Below are positions 43,844-52,040 of a stretch of DNA of 64,000 nt, piece by piece. The position numbers and the translations under genes were made by a program. Each line of letters starts with the position of its first letter. Within the stretch, counting starts at the first letter, position 1. Source of the DNA: Pseudomonas caricapapayae (lineage in GTDB: Bacteria; Pseudomonadota; Gammaproteobacteria; Pseudomonadales; Pseudomonadaceae); assembly GCF_001400735.1 (NCBI RefSeq), contig NZ_LJPW01000054.1:62001-126000 (forward strand). The letters run 5' to 3'. Below the pieces are notes generated by a model. The model was not told the DNA's origin and searched no databases. It saw nothing but the letters and a program-made list of their open reading frames with translations.

Positions 43844-44749
43844 CTATAAGGGCTGGTTTTTCTCTAGGGAATGACAGGACGTTTGCGCTAGATAGCGGCC
43901 CCCTTCCGCTAGCAGCAACCCTACTGCAATCCAGATGGGAACATATGTCAGCCATTGCGCTGGCTTGATGTGCTCTCCCAACGCAAATGCCACAGCGACC
44001 AAGAGCACAGGCTCCACGTAGCCAAGTAAACCAAACAGACCAAATGGCAAAAGCTTTCCCGCTAGGGTGTAGGCCATGAAGGCCGCTGCGCTGATCATTG
44101 CCAGGCCGGCAAGAAGGACGCCCAGCTGCCAGGTAAATCCAGGCGCGTTTTCCTCGCCGCTTTGGCCCACCGCAAACCACGCCGCCACCGGGAACGTGAG
44201 CAGAATATCGAACCAGAGGCCACCCAAGTTCGCAGTTGCCAGCTTGCGTCGCAGCATAAAGTACAGCGGGAAACCGATGGCTACGAGCATCGTTGCCCAA
44301 GAAAATTGACCCACCTGATACAGTTCATTCAGCACCCCAAGTACGGCAAAAACCGCTGCTGCCTTCTGCATCGCGCTTAAACGCTCGCCATAGAAAACCT
44401 TACCCACCATGAGCATTACCAGCGGCAACAAGAAGTACCCCAAGGATACCTCCAGCCCTCGTCCATTCAGCGGCGCCCACATGAACAGCCACTGTTGCGA
44501 ACCCAGCAAAAGGCTGCTCAGACACAGCAACGCAAGTTGCGAAGGTTTATGCCTGAGGCGTTGGCTGATTGAAGCCACGTGCCGCCACTCTCCGCTTACC
44601 AGCAGAAACACCGTTATGCAGGGCAGCATCAGTAGCATGCGCCACCCAAAAATCTGCTCCCCATTCAAGGGCCGCAACAGTGTTGCATAGTAGTACAGGA
44701 AGCCGAAAAGACAGGATGAGCCAATTGACAGCGCGATACCCTTGTACAA
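43844..44749 (-). CDS. rarD: EamA-family transporter, RarD type
   Basis: A 301-residue inner-membrane protein with about ten hydrophobic segments. The RarD hallmarks are SSCLFGFLYYYATLLRPLNGEQIFGWRMLLMLP at the start and GSQQWLFMWAPLNGRGLEVSLGYFLLPLVMLMVGKVFYGERLS in the middle. It starts with a TTG four bases after GGAGG, the only good ribosome site. Substrate unknown; RarD proteins belong to the drug/metabolite superfamily. It follows the LysR gene on the same strand with a 30-bp gap, inside the tRNA-Leu element, so the two look like one cargo unit. Confidence 0.85.
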   Translation of the reverse strand: MYKGIALSIGSSCLFGFLYYYATLLRPLNGEQIFGWRMLLMLPCITVFLLVSGEWRHVASISQRLRHKPSQLALLCLSSLLLGSQQWLFMWAPLNGRGLEVSLGYFLLPLVMLMVGKVFYGERLSAMQKAAAVFAVLGVLNELYQVGQFSWATMLVAIGFPLYFMLRRKLATANLGGLWFDILLTFPVAAWFAVGQSGEENAPGFTWQLGVLLAGLAMISAAAFMAYTLAGKLLPFGLFGLLGYVEPVLLVAVAFALGEHIKPAQWLTYVPIWIAVGLLLAEGGRYLAQTSCHSLEKNQPL

Positions 44750-44779
44750 GAAACCTCCAGACGCTCTTATGAAATATAA

Positions 44780-45718
44780 CTAGCCTTGGACTGCACACCA
44801 CGGGGGCGTCGGCTTAAACTTCGACTCTATCCATTGCTTAAAGGCGGTCATTGCAGCACTGTTGAATCGAACCGATGGCCTGACCAGATATATGCCGCCT
44901 GCCGTATCCAGCTGCCAATCAGGCAAAACCGAGACCAGCGTGCCGGAGGCAATGTCTTGGCTAGTCAGCCAGTCACCAGCCCCTAGGATTCCCATGCCGG
45001 CCCTGGCAGCTTGCAGCAAGGACTCGCTGTCATTACTGGTCAAGTTGCCTGTAGTGGAGATGGTGTGAAGCTCCTTGTCTCGATAAAGTCGCCATTGCGG
45101 GAACGATGCCAGCCCGCTAAAGCGCAGACATCTATGCTCATTCAGGTCATTTGGAATTCTGGGTATGCCGTACCGTCCGAGATAGCCTGGTGAGGCGGTA
45201 AGGCCTCGTCGATGGTGGCAGAGCCGAATAGCAGTCAAACGGCTATCTTCAAGCTCTCCGATACGGATCGCCGCGTCGAACCCTTCTTCGATGAGATCTA
45301 CCCGTCGTTCGCTATAGTCAGCCGTGACAGCAACATCGGGATGCAACTGCATGAACTCCGGCAGGAGGGAGGCCAGCCACATGCGCCCAAAAGCCCCAGG
45401 CAATGCGAGACGAAGCACACCGCGTACCTCGCTTGCGCCCAGGACAGCTTCCTGCTGGGCTTCGCGCAGCGTCTCGACTGCCGCTCTCAAACGTTGCTCC
45501 AGCTTGTTCCCTGATTCGGTCAAGCGCACTTGGCGGGTGGAACGTTCAATCAAGCGGATGCCCAGCCTTTTCTCCATAGAAGCCAGCCGCTTCGAAATAA
45601 TACTGGGATGCCGTTGCAATAAACGCCCTGCTGACACGAATGTTCCCTGTGAAGCTATCGCAAGAAATGCAGCAATCTCATCACTGTGTTGTGAGTCTAA
45701 AACGTCAAGATTCATCAT
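44780..45718 (-). CDS. LysR-family transcriptional regulator (element cargo)
   Basis: A 312-residue LysR regulator. The helix-turn-helix is IAAFLAIASQGTFVSAGRLLQRHPSIISKRLASMEKRLGIRLIERSTRQVRLTESG, with the effector domain behind it (GVLRLALPGAFGRMWLASLLPEF). The start MMNLDVLDSQ at 45718 is preferred over 45796, which adds 26 residues unlike the family. It precedes rarD in the same direction and may be co-transcribed with it, an arrangement more like an operon than the usual divergent LysR pair. Confidence 0.85.
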   Translation of the reverse strand: MMNLDVLDSQHSDEIAAFLAIASQGTFVSAGRLLQRHPSIISKRLASMEKRLGIRLIERSTRQVRLTESGNKLEQRLRAAVETLREAQQEAVLGASEVRGVLRLALPGAFGRMWLASLLPEFMQLHPDVAVTADYSERRVDLIEEGFDAAIRIGELEDSRLTAIRLCHHRRGLTASPGYLGRYGIPRIPNDLNEHRCLRFSGLASFPQWRLYRDKELHTISTTGNLTSNDSESLLQAARAGMGILGAGDWLTSQDIASGTLVSVLPDWQLDTAGGIYLVRPSVRFNSAAMTAFKQWIESKFKPTPPWCAVQG

Positions 45719-45951
45719 CGGGTCTATAAGGCAGCAAAAACGATGAGGGCAGTATGATCGCCAAGCTTCACGTGCAGCAACCCGGTTCACTTGCATGTAA
45801 ATGTTGCACCAGATGCAGCAATGATTCTGCTATCGGTCTTCGTACCGCTACAAACTTTCCTGCATCCACTGAGAGCGTGCCGGCAAACCCTTAAGGGCCA
45901 TGAGGCATGACTTGATGAGCCAGAGTTACACCACCAGGTAGCGATCAGGGA

Positions 45952-46158
45952 ATGGTCGACATACACGACCGGAGACCACTGCTCCTCAGTCCTGAACTGG
46001 CTCGCGAGTGGACAGGCCCGTCCACTGCCCCATCGCGCGCTGCCGCGATAGCTAGGGAATGCTGTGCCCCAGTCGATGAGTTTGAGTGGTATACGGTTGG
46101 CAAGGCCGTGGGCAACGTCCGGAACCAAGGGGCGGAACTGATAGAGGAAGTCGAATAA
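45952..46158 (+). pseudogene. C-terminal fragment of a SRAP (YedK/HMCES-type) protein
   Basis: The 68-residue frame VDIHDRRPLLLSPELAREW ... FEWYTVGKAVGNVRNQGAELIE matches the C-terminal part of SOS-response-associated peptidases. The N-terminal half with the catalytic Cys2 is missing, and upstream sequence is disordered in frame. It is therefore a remnant within the tRNA-Leu element. Confidence 0.65.
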
Positions 46159-46186
46159 ATTCATACGCCCAAGGCAGCCCAAGCAG

Positions 46187-46852
46187 TTAAACCTTGCGTA
46201 TCCCGAACTGAGCGGCCTTGACCGTCGAGTCCTGTGGCACACCTGCAGCCAGGTACAGGCCCATGCGCGAGGTGATCAAGGTTTCACTCAGGTCAATCGT
46301 GCCGCGCTGCGTTTCCAGTGCCCCGGAAAAGCTGGCCGGCATGGTGAACGGCTCTTGGTACTTGTCCATTGACCGATAGTAGAACGTGGACGAGGCCCCG
46401 CCCACCGTCTTGGTGATGGTCAATTCAGCCTCCCAAGCCAGAATGCCGCGCGACGACCCCATGATTTCCGCCGCCGACACCATTTCAATAACGTCGCCGG
46501 CCGCCAGATTGGTCTGTACCACGTTGGCCGTGGGTTGCATGTAGATGTAGCCCCCCGCAGCCGCCATGTTGCCACGCAGCTCGATGCACTGCGCCTCACC
46601 ATAGGGGGCAGGCTCCTTGAACCAGCGCGTGGTGATACCGGTCAGGCCAGAGCCAACGGCCTTGTAGCCGTCCGCCAGCACCGACCCGGCCACAGCGTTC
46701 ACGCCAGCCGGGAGCGTGCCGCCAGTGCCCGCCATCAGCGGGTTGGCGTTGAGGCAACCGAACGGGCGGATATCCGAGAAGATCGAGACCATCATGCCGG
46801 CCTGGGCAATGTCCGAGGCTGAAGCCGAACGAAGAAAAGAAGCCGAAGCCAA
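46187..46852 (-). CDS. Phage structural protein, probably 5'-truncated
   Basis: Up to 221 residues, rich in Ala, Gly, Ser and Thr: AGMMVSIFSDIRPFGCLNANPLMAGTGGTLPAG, then ITTRWFKEPAPYGEAQCIELRGNMAAAGGYIYMQPTANVV and the end TVKAAQFGIRKV. The beta-rich, low-charge character fits a tail or head-decoration protein. The first residues (MASASFLRSASASDIAQ) look like out-of-place sequence joined to the original reading frame, so the N terminus is probably lost. A broken copy of the C terminus lies at 43687. Confidence 0.5.
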   Translation of the reverse strand: MASASFLRSASASDIAQAGMMVSIFSDIRPFGCLNANPLMAGTGGTLPAGVNAVAGSVLADGYKAVGSGLTGITTRWFKEPAPYGEAQCIELRGNMAAAGGYIYMQPTANVVQTNLAAGDVIEMVSAAEIMGSSRGILAWEAELTITKTVGGASSTFYYRSMDKYQEPFTMPASFSGALETQRGTIDLSETLITSRMGLYLAAGVPQDSTVKAAQFGIRKV

Positions 46853-46923
46853 GGCAGCCTAACCCCACCCTCACCTATTGCGCTGAACGCCTCGGCAGGC
46901 GGGCAGCTGCCTGGAGAAAACAC

Positions 46924-47226
46924 ATGGCGGCGAGAGCTGTTCACTACGACCCAGACGTTGACGATTCGGATCGCGTCTTCTGCGGCACCGAGGGAGAGTT
47001 CTGGCCCGAACATCTCACCGCCTACACAGAAATGGTCACCTGCAAGCGCTGCCGGAAAATCCTCACCCGCATCGAAGCGCGACGTGCCGAGAAGGCCGAG
47101 CTATCCAAAGCCTGCGCTTGGGACAACATCGATCAACGCGCGAAGCAAATCGGGTACACAGCCCCTTGGGATGCCCTGGCCGACCTCTGCCGCCGCAAGG
47201 GCGTGCCGGTTTTCGCCGAATTCTGA
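46924..47226 (+). CDS. Hypothetical phage-type protein with CxxC, 100 aa
   Basis: A 100-residue protein with Cys near residue 20 and CKRC near 40-43 (MVTCKRCRKILTRIEARRAEKAE), which suggests a small zinc site. GGAG precedes the ATG at 46924 at good spacing. It lies in the phage-remnant part of the tRNA-Leu element, divergent from the structural fragment. Function unknown. Confidence 0.6.
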   Translation: MAARAVHYDPDVDDSDRVFCGTEGEFWPEHLTAYTEMVTCKRCRKILTRIEARRAEKAELSKACAWDNIDQRAKQIGYTAPWDALADLCRRKGVPVFAEF

Positions 47227-47271
47227 ACCACCCCCACCCTTTGGAATCGCTTATGAGCCAGCTCCACTAGA

Positions 47272-47668
47272 TACTGGTATACGCGACGGCAGGCTATGGG
47301 TTCAGCAAAGCAAAACGAATGCGAAGAGGAGGATTGAAATTACAGGTGAGCTGAAGGTGGTCATTGACCGCATTATGACCAGAAAGGAAGGACACAGGAT
47401 CCGCACTTCCAGGCTGATCGTTATGGATAACGGCCAGCCTATGACGAGCAGTATGTTGCGGGGAAGATTTGACGCGGCACGCGAGGCGGCCGGCGTGGAG
47501 AAGGGAGAATTTCAGATGCGAGACCTGCGAGCGAAAGCCGGCACGGATAAGGCTGAGTCGAGCGGCGATATCCTTCAAGCTCGCGATCAGCTCGGGCACA
47601 CCACCGTGGTGATGACCGAGAACTACATCCGCAAAAGGATCGGGAAAAAGGTCACTCCAACCAAGTAA
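47272..47668 (+). pseudogene. C-terminal remnant of a phage tyrosine integrase
   Basis: About 130 residues of integrase catalytic domain: VQQSKTNAKRRIEITGELK, then FQMRDLRAKAGTDKAESSGDILQARDQLGHTTVVMTENYIRKRIGKKVTPTK. The D-L-R-A-K box and the Tyr of ENYIR are kept, but the N-terminal DNA-binding part and first catalytic Arg are missing. It points at the right att repeat 118 bp downstream, where an integrase of a tRNA-Leu element would lie. Confidence 0.75.
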
Positions 47669-47785
47669 ATTCTGCACCGCAATAGTTTTTACCCCCTTGA
47701 TTTTAAAGGGCTGCAAGGCAGGTAATTAACGTGTCATGCGGTGCAGGATTATTGCTAACTATATGTTTATTAAGGATAAATTTAC

Positions 47786-47846
47786 GGACTTAAAATCCCT
47801 CGTCCTTTGGACGTGCCGGTTCGACCCCGGCTCGGGGCACCACATA
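47786..47846. other. attR: right repeat of the tRNA-Leu element
   Basis: Identical over 61 bp to 43086-43146, including the 3' half of tRNA-Leu with CCA. A diverged copy of the tRNA terminator (AAGGGC ... GCCCTT) follows. The rest of the 389-bp gap between 47669 and 48057 shows no credible gene. Confidence 0.88.
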
Positions 47847-48057
47847 CAAATCAAGGGCTTACGTGCTTTATGTGCGTAGGCCCTTGTTACGCCCGGTATC
47901 CGGAAATAGTTTTACACCACTCATTGCGATGAGCTATTGCAGGTCTAGCCCCCCTTCACCTGCACGTAAAATTTACCTCGAATGCGAATACTGACAAGAC
48001 GAAAAGCCGCAACTTTACCGAGCGCAAAAATATAGCCGACTATTGAAAATCAATACG

Positions 48058-48708
48058 TCATTTGAAATCAACATCAAACGTCTGGTAAAAAGCAGCCCCC
48101 GTATCGGCGATGATCCACAGAAGAAGGACGATGTGATGCCCTTGTTTGCCAGACGGTAATTTAACGGTGAGAGCTGTCTTGGCCTTTAGCTCGTCTTTGT
48201 GCTGGTCGAACGGTACCTGAGTGTACAGGTCCTCGTAAAAAGGTTCTGACTCAAGGTGATCACGTGTGATGCGGGTAGTTTCATCCCAACCGTCCTTGGT
48301 GATGAACCCCAGATAGCCACGTGTAACATGAGGTGCGGCATATTTCCATTCAACGCGCAAGTCTGCACCGGCCGCGACGTCATGACGTTTCCACCCGGCC
48401 ACTTCTTTGCCGGGATTGAGTTTTTTGAATTCGTCGCCGAACTCCTGGTCCGTGTAGTTTACATACTTGCGTGCATCATCAGCCTTGCCTCCACTTAGAA
48501 TAACGCCGTCCGCCGGCGGCGTGTTGCTCTTCGTGTCGGTCGGATAGCCAGGGAAATCTCCTGCCTCAGTCGACGGAAAGTTCTTTCCTCCCTCCAGTTC
48601 ATTGTCTTGCCACTCCCCAAGGACCCCCAGGTCCATTAGTTGCGAGCCACGAGTTGCGGGACTGATAACGCGTCCGTGCCTGTCCTGATTGCTATCAAGA
48701 TTGCTCAT
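48058..48708 (-). CDS. AA10 lytic polysaccharide monooxygenase-like protein without signal peptide
   Basis: A 216-residue AA10 (chitin-binding/LPMO) protein. HGRVISPATRGSQ gives the first copper His (His11), AAPHVTRGYLGFITKDGW the second (His127), and FYQTFDVDF the conserved C terminus. LPMOs need this His as residue 1 of the mature protein, normally exposed by signal-peptide cleavage. Here only MSNLDSNQDR precedes it, with no hydrophobic segment, and no leader is encoded upstream. GAGG eight bases before the ATG at 48708 fixes the start. Either unusual processing and export exposes His11, or copper catalysis is lost. It stands alone beside the tRNA-Leu element. Confidence 0.82.
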   Translation of the reverse strand: MSNLDSNQDRHGRVISPATRGSQLMDLGVLGEWQDNELEGGKNFPSTEAGDFPGYPTDTKSNTPPADGVILSGGKADDARKYVNYTDQEFGDEFKKLNPGKEVAGWKRHDVAAGADLRVEWKYAAPHVTRGYLGFITKDGWDETTRITRDHLESEPFYEDLYTQVPFDQHKDELKAKTALTVKLPSGKQGHHIVLLLWIIADTGAAFYQTFDVDFK

Positions 48709-48880
48709 ATCCATATCCTCAATTATTCAGCAGGCACACCAGGCCTGTTCATTAATTGAAGCGCATTTTCTCCAGTAGACGACCTAACAGTTCAGACAGT
48801 AGACGTTATTCTCCAGACTCTGATAGGGCCGTGTTTCACGTCACGACGCACGCCTCAACCGTGCTCCAAAAAGGCGGCGT

Positions 48881-49267
48881 TCAAAGCATATAGTTAATCC
48901 GAAAAATGTTTCCCTCAGGGTCCAGCAACACCGCCTGATACCAGTTGTAATAGGTCAAGTACGGTTCCTTGATCAGTTTCGCGCCCTGCGCCACTGCCAG
49001 CGGCACCAGTCGGTCTACCTCGGCTTGTTCGGACACGTCGATGTTGAGCAAGAACCTGCACCCCGTGCTGCCTGCAAACGCTTCCAGGCCAAGCAGCTCG
49101 TACGCATCCAGTGCGTTGAAACCAATGCAGGACTTGCCTGTGTCCAGTCCGCGAAAGATCGGTGACCTGATGGCCTCGATTTCGCGAAAGCCGAACAGGT
49201 TCGAGTAAAAGGTGCTCAGGCGGACGATGTCCTGCGCGAACACGTTGACGTAAGACAGTGAGTTCAT
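48881..49267 (-). CDS. VOC-superfamily (glyoxalase-fold) protein
   Basis: A 128-residue VOC protein: NVFAQDIVRLSTFYSNLFGF at the start and YYNWYQAVLLDPEGNIFRINYML at the end, the usual beta-alpha-beta-beta-beta pattern. The reaction is unknown. Its ATG at 49267 follows the stop of the 2-oxoglutarate oxygenase gene by a single base, so the two are surely co-transcribed and probably act on the same compound. Confidence 0.8.
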   Translation of the reverse strand: MNSLSYVNVFAQDIVRLSTFYSNLFGFREIEAIRSPIFRGLDTGKSCIGFNALDAYELLGLEAFAGSTGCRFLLNIDVSEQAEVDRLVPLAVAQGAKLIKEPYLTYYNWYQAVLLDPEGNIFRINYML

Positions 49268-49268
49268 A

Positions 49269-50270
49269 TCAGGCCACCTTGCTGCCGCCAAAGGTGGTCT
49301 GCTTGACGAACTTGGACAGCAAATGATCGCCTGACGTAACCGGCGCATGCCGAGGCGTTGTGCCAGGCAACAGGCAACCTGGCAGACACTCGATCAAGGT
49401 GTCGTAGTTGGGCTGATGGAAAAACACCAGCGACTGCCGACGGTTGTCCTGCTCGCTGGTCATCGGCGGGTTGACTACTCGATGCAAGGTGGAAATCCAC
49501 TGGTCGTTGGTCCACTGCATCATCAGATCGCCAATGTTCACCACAAAACCATTCTCGACATACGGCACATCGACCCATTCGCCCTGCCGATTGCGCACTT
49601 GCAAGCCGCCCAGCGCGTTGTCGGGGCGCACGATGGTCAGGCTGCCGTAGTCGGTGTGCGCACTGGCGCGTAACTGGCCGGCCTCGACTTCGGTCATGAT
49701 GTCCGGGTAACTCAGGCTACGGAACATGCTGATATGCCGGTCAATCTTGTCATCGAAAAAACATTCGTCCAGCTCCAATGCCAACGCAAACAGGCGCATC
49801 AACGACTGAGCCAGTTCGAAATAAGCCTGGTAAGCCGCTTTGAATCCGGGTAGCAACGCGTCGGCAGGCCAGACATTCGGGGCGAAGTGCGACCCTGCTT
49901 GGGCATTGTGATAATAATCTTCATCCGGCACATTGCTCGGCCCGATGGAGAAAGACTCTTTGAGATCCCCAGGCGCACTTTCTTCCAGAGAATACGACAG
50001 GCTCTCCTCGGCAACAGCGCTGTAACCGCGCACCATCTCGGGGCTGGGACGATCCACTTTGCGTTTTTCCGCGAGCGGTAAATCAAAAAACTGACGAGTT
50101 AACTGCGAGACCCGATCTACAAGCTCTCCGGAAATCTGATGTTCGGTGATGACCAGAAAACCAATGTCCTTGCACGCCTGATTGACTGCCTGAGCCACGG
50201 CTGCCTTGCCGTCCGGTTCTCCTGAAAAATACGGGGCCAGGTCGATAATGGGCACATATTGCAGAGTCAT
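49269..50270 (-). CDS. Isopenicillin-N-synthase-like 2-oxoglutarate/Fe(II) oxygenase
   Basis: A 333-residue oxygenase of the IPNS/2OG-Fe(II) family. The N-terminal DIOX_N part is YVPIIDLAPYF ... ACKDIGFLVITEHQI. The iron ligands are His and Asp in SAHTDYGSLT and His in STLHRVVNPP, and the 2-oxoglutarate Arg is in NRRQSLVFF. The ATG at 50270 begins MTLQYVPIIDL; a longer frame to 50318 adds unlikely residues. Paired with the VOC gene downstream. Substrate unknown; it does not look like the ethylene-forming enzyme from these motifs alone. Confidence 0.86.
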   Translation of the reverse strand: MTLQYVPIIDLAPYFSGEPDGKAAVAQAVNQACKDIGFLVITEHQISGELVDRVSQLTRQFFDLPLAEKRKVDRPSPEMVRGYSAVAEESLSYSLEESAPGDLKESFSIGPSNVPDEDYYHNAQAGSHFAPNVWPADALLPGFKAAYQAYFELAQSLMRLFALALELDECFFDDKIDRHISMFRSLSYPDIMTEVEAGQLRASAHTDYGSLTIVRPDNALGGLQVRNRQGEWVDVPYVENGFVVNIGDLMMQWTNDQWISTLHRVVNPPMTSEQDNRRQSLVFFHQPNYDTLIECLPGCLLPGTTPRHAPVTSGDHLLSKFVKQTTFGGSKVA

Positions 50271-50497
50271 ACGGCTGCTTCCTCTTGCTGACACAGTGCG
50301 GGAAAGTCTCACCGGCAAAGGTGAAGGTCAGCGAGACAGGAGCAGAAATCATGCCACTGGAAGAATTCATAAATCATACAAACAGTTAGCTGTTACGAGC
50401 GTTCAAGCCAGATCAAACGGTCTGAAACAGAACGCATGGTTTGAATGCGCAGGTACTGAAAAACGAGCCAGAACTGCGCACACTCGAACGGGTTTTC

Positions 50498-51136
50498 TTA
50501 TGCACTTTCAATGCGCCGGATGACGTCTGCGGTCGTGGTAACCTCGCCGAATTCATAGGCAATCGTCGTTAGCGATATTCTCTGAACCTCTTCGGCTGAA
50601 ACAGCACCGAACCCCACATCGGGGTAGTCCATCGCAGCATTGGCGTCGCTCAGGGCGATGACCTTGTACTCACGGTGCACGCCGTCCCTGATCGTGGTTT
50701 CACAACACACATTGGTAACCGTACCGCAGACGATGATCGTGTCGACATCCCGCGCACGCAGCACGGTGTCCAGGTCCGTATTGTGAAAGCCGCTGTAAAA
50801 CAGCTTGTCGACAATCACATCACCCGACTGAGGCGCGAGCGCCTCGATGATCTCAACGTCCGGATCATGCCGTGCGAGGATCTGGTCCACATTCGGATAA
50901 AGGTCACGCATGCGCCCGGTGTCCGAACCATCACCGCGTACGATATGGCGAAGGTAAACCACCATCATCCCGGCAGCCCGTGCGGCCAGCAGCAGATTCC
51001 GGACAGGCAGGACGATATCCGCTGTACTTTCCACATACAACGCCCCGGTGGGCTCACAAAAGACTTTTTGCATGTCTACGACGATGACAGCCGTTCTACG
51101 CGGGTTGATCGGCCACCGGACAAGGGGTTTGCTCAT
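50498..51136 (-). CDS. Isochorismatase-family cysteine hydrolase
   Basis: A 212-residue cysteine hydrolase. The catalytic Asp is in TAVIVVDMQKVF, the Lys in VIVDKLFYSGF and the Cys in VTNVCCETTIRD. Many members hydrolyse amides such as nicotinamide, ureidoacrylate or N-carbamoyl compounds; GDGSDTGRMRD lies in the loop region between. It is 227 bp upstream of the oxygenase gene on the same strand, so a functional link is possible but not shown. Confidence 0.86.
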   Translation of the reverse strand: MSKPLVRWPINPRRTAVIVVDMQKVFCEPTGALYVESTADIVLPVRNLLLAARAAGMMVVYLRHIVRGDGSDTGRMRDLYPNVDQILARHDPDVEIIEALAPQSGDVIVDKLFYSGFHNTDLDTVLRARDVDTIIVCGTVTNVCCETTIRDGVHREYKVIALSDANAAMDYPDVGFGAVSAEEVQRISLTTIAYEFGEVTTTADVIRRIESA

Positions 51137-51302
51137 GCTACATACCTCGATTTAGCCTGACGGGCTGGATAGCCTTGCCAAGCAATAATCGTGCTGTATG
51201 TATCAAGGAAGAACTGCGCATCGGTCACACGCCAGTAAAGAGCGTGTGTCTCGCGCGCCTGAACTGGCGTCCTAAACGCAATCAAATACAAGGAGCGTTG
51301 TT

Positions 51303-51686
51303 ATGAGCCCAGGCTTCGCAGAGCAAAAAGAGTCAGGCAGGTTTCAGTTGAAACCCCATAGCATGTGGGTGATGGCGCTAGTGCTTGCCTTGACGGGATG
51401 TGGAACGATCAACACGACGTTCAGACCCGATTCCGTAGCAGGTGAAAAACTCACTGACTGGAAATCACATTGCTCATCCATTCCACGAGTCTACGGTGGG
51501 GTTATGCTCGATTTCTGTGAACTGAACGCCGAGCCAAAACCGAGTAGCCCTTATCAGAAGAGCGGTGAACCTGCGTGGGTTCTACTGGACATGGGCGTAT
51601 CAGGCATCGCGGATACATTGCTCCTGCCCTATACGATTTATCAGCAAAACCAATACGGCTACATCAACGCAAGCCGCTTTAAATAG
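51303..51686 (+). CDS. YceK/YidQ-family lipoprotein
   Basis: A 127-residue lipoprotein. A hydrophobic stretch MWVMALVLALTGCGTI carries the lipobox LTGC, so the mature protein starts at the Cys near residue 33. The family part includes VYGGVMLDFC and LLDMGVSGIADTLLLPYTIYQQN. AGGAG seven bases before the ATG at 51303 supports the long start, which leaves about 20 residues ahead of the hydrophobic segment; a start at Met21 would give a more ordinary signal. Function unknown. Confidence 0.8.
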   Translation: MSPGFAEQKESGRFQLKPHSMWVMALVLALTGCGTINTTFRPDSVAGEKLTDWKSHCSSIPRVYGGVMLDFCELNAEPKPSSPYQKSGEPAWVLLDMGVSGIADTLLLPYTIYQQNQYGYINASRFK

Positions 51687-51730
51687 CCGAATTCTGGTTT
51701 CGGAACCCCTCACTTTCCCGCATCCAATAA

Positions 51731-51763
51731 AAAACCCCGCAGACGTTAATCTGCGGGGCTTTG
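51731..51763 (-). terminator. Terminator after tRNA-Cys
   Basis: CCCCGCAGA and TCTGCGGGG pair around TTAACG and are followed on the minus strand by six T. It lies just beyond the tRNA-Cys 3' end and faces the lipoprotein gene, so it may serve both directions. Confidence 0.8.
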
Positions 51764-51768
51764 AATAG

Positions 51769-51842
51769 TGGAGGCCGAGGTCGGAATCGAACCGGCGTAG
51801 GCGGATTTGCAATCCGCTGCATAACCATTTTGCTACTCGGCC
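51769..51842 (-). tRNA. tRNA-Cys(GCA)
   Basis: A 74-base tRNA with encoded CCA on the minus strand. The acceptor GGCCGAG pairs with CTCGGCC, the anticodon stem GCGGA/TCCGC holds the loop TTGCAAA with anticodon GCA (51808-51810), and the T arm includes GCCGGTTCGATTCCGAC. Confidence 0.95.
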
Positions 51843-52040
51843 TCAAACGAAAGATGCTTCACTTAAACATCAAACGCATTTTGATTTAGCGGGAAGCCAA
51901 TATTTCTTGGGCTTTCAACCCATTGAATCTAAAGGGTTTTTTTCAATTCCTCGCTCAGGAATGGACGCAATTCTGTACTGCTTCGCATGCCATGTCAAGA
52001 ACGAGGAGAAAATAATTCGCCCTGCGCGTAGACGTACTCG

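Larger units (their letters stand above)
43086..47846. mobile_element. Decayed prophage-like element integrated at tRNA-Leu
   Basis: The 4.7-kb segment is bounded by 61-bp direct repeats of the tRNA-Leu 3' end. Inside are a coiled-coil phage-type protein, a duplicated phage structural C terminus, a short CxxC protein typical of phages, a SRAP fragment and the C-terminal end of an integrase next to the right repeat. A RarD transporter and a LysR gene sit in the middle as cargo. No complete integrase remains, so it should be immobile. Confidence 0.8.

Noticed and set aside
46958-47668. One 236-residue gene covering the integrase remnant
   Set aside because: The first 100 residues are the shifted frame of the CxxC protein at 46924; only the part after about 47272 looks like integrase.
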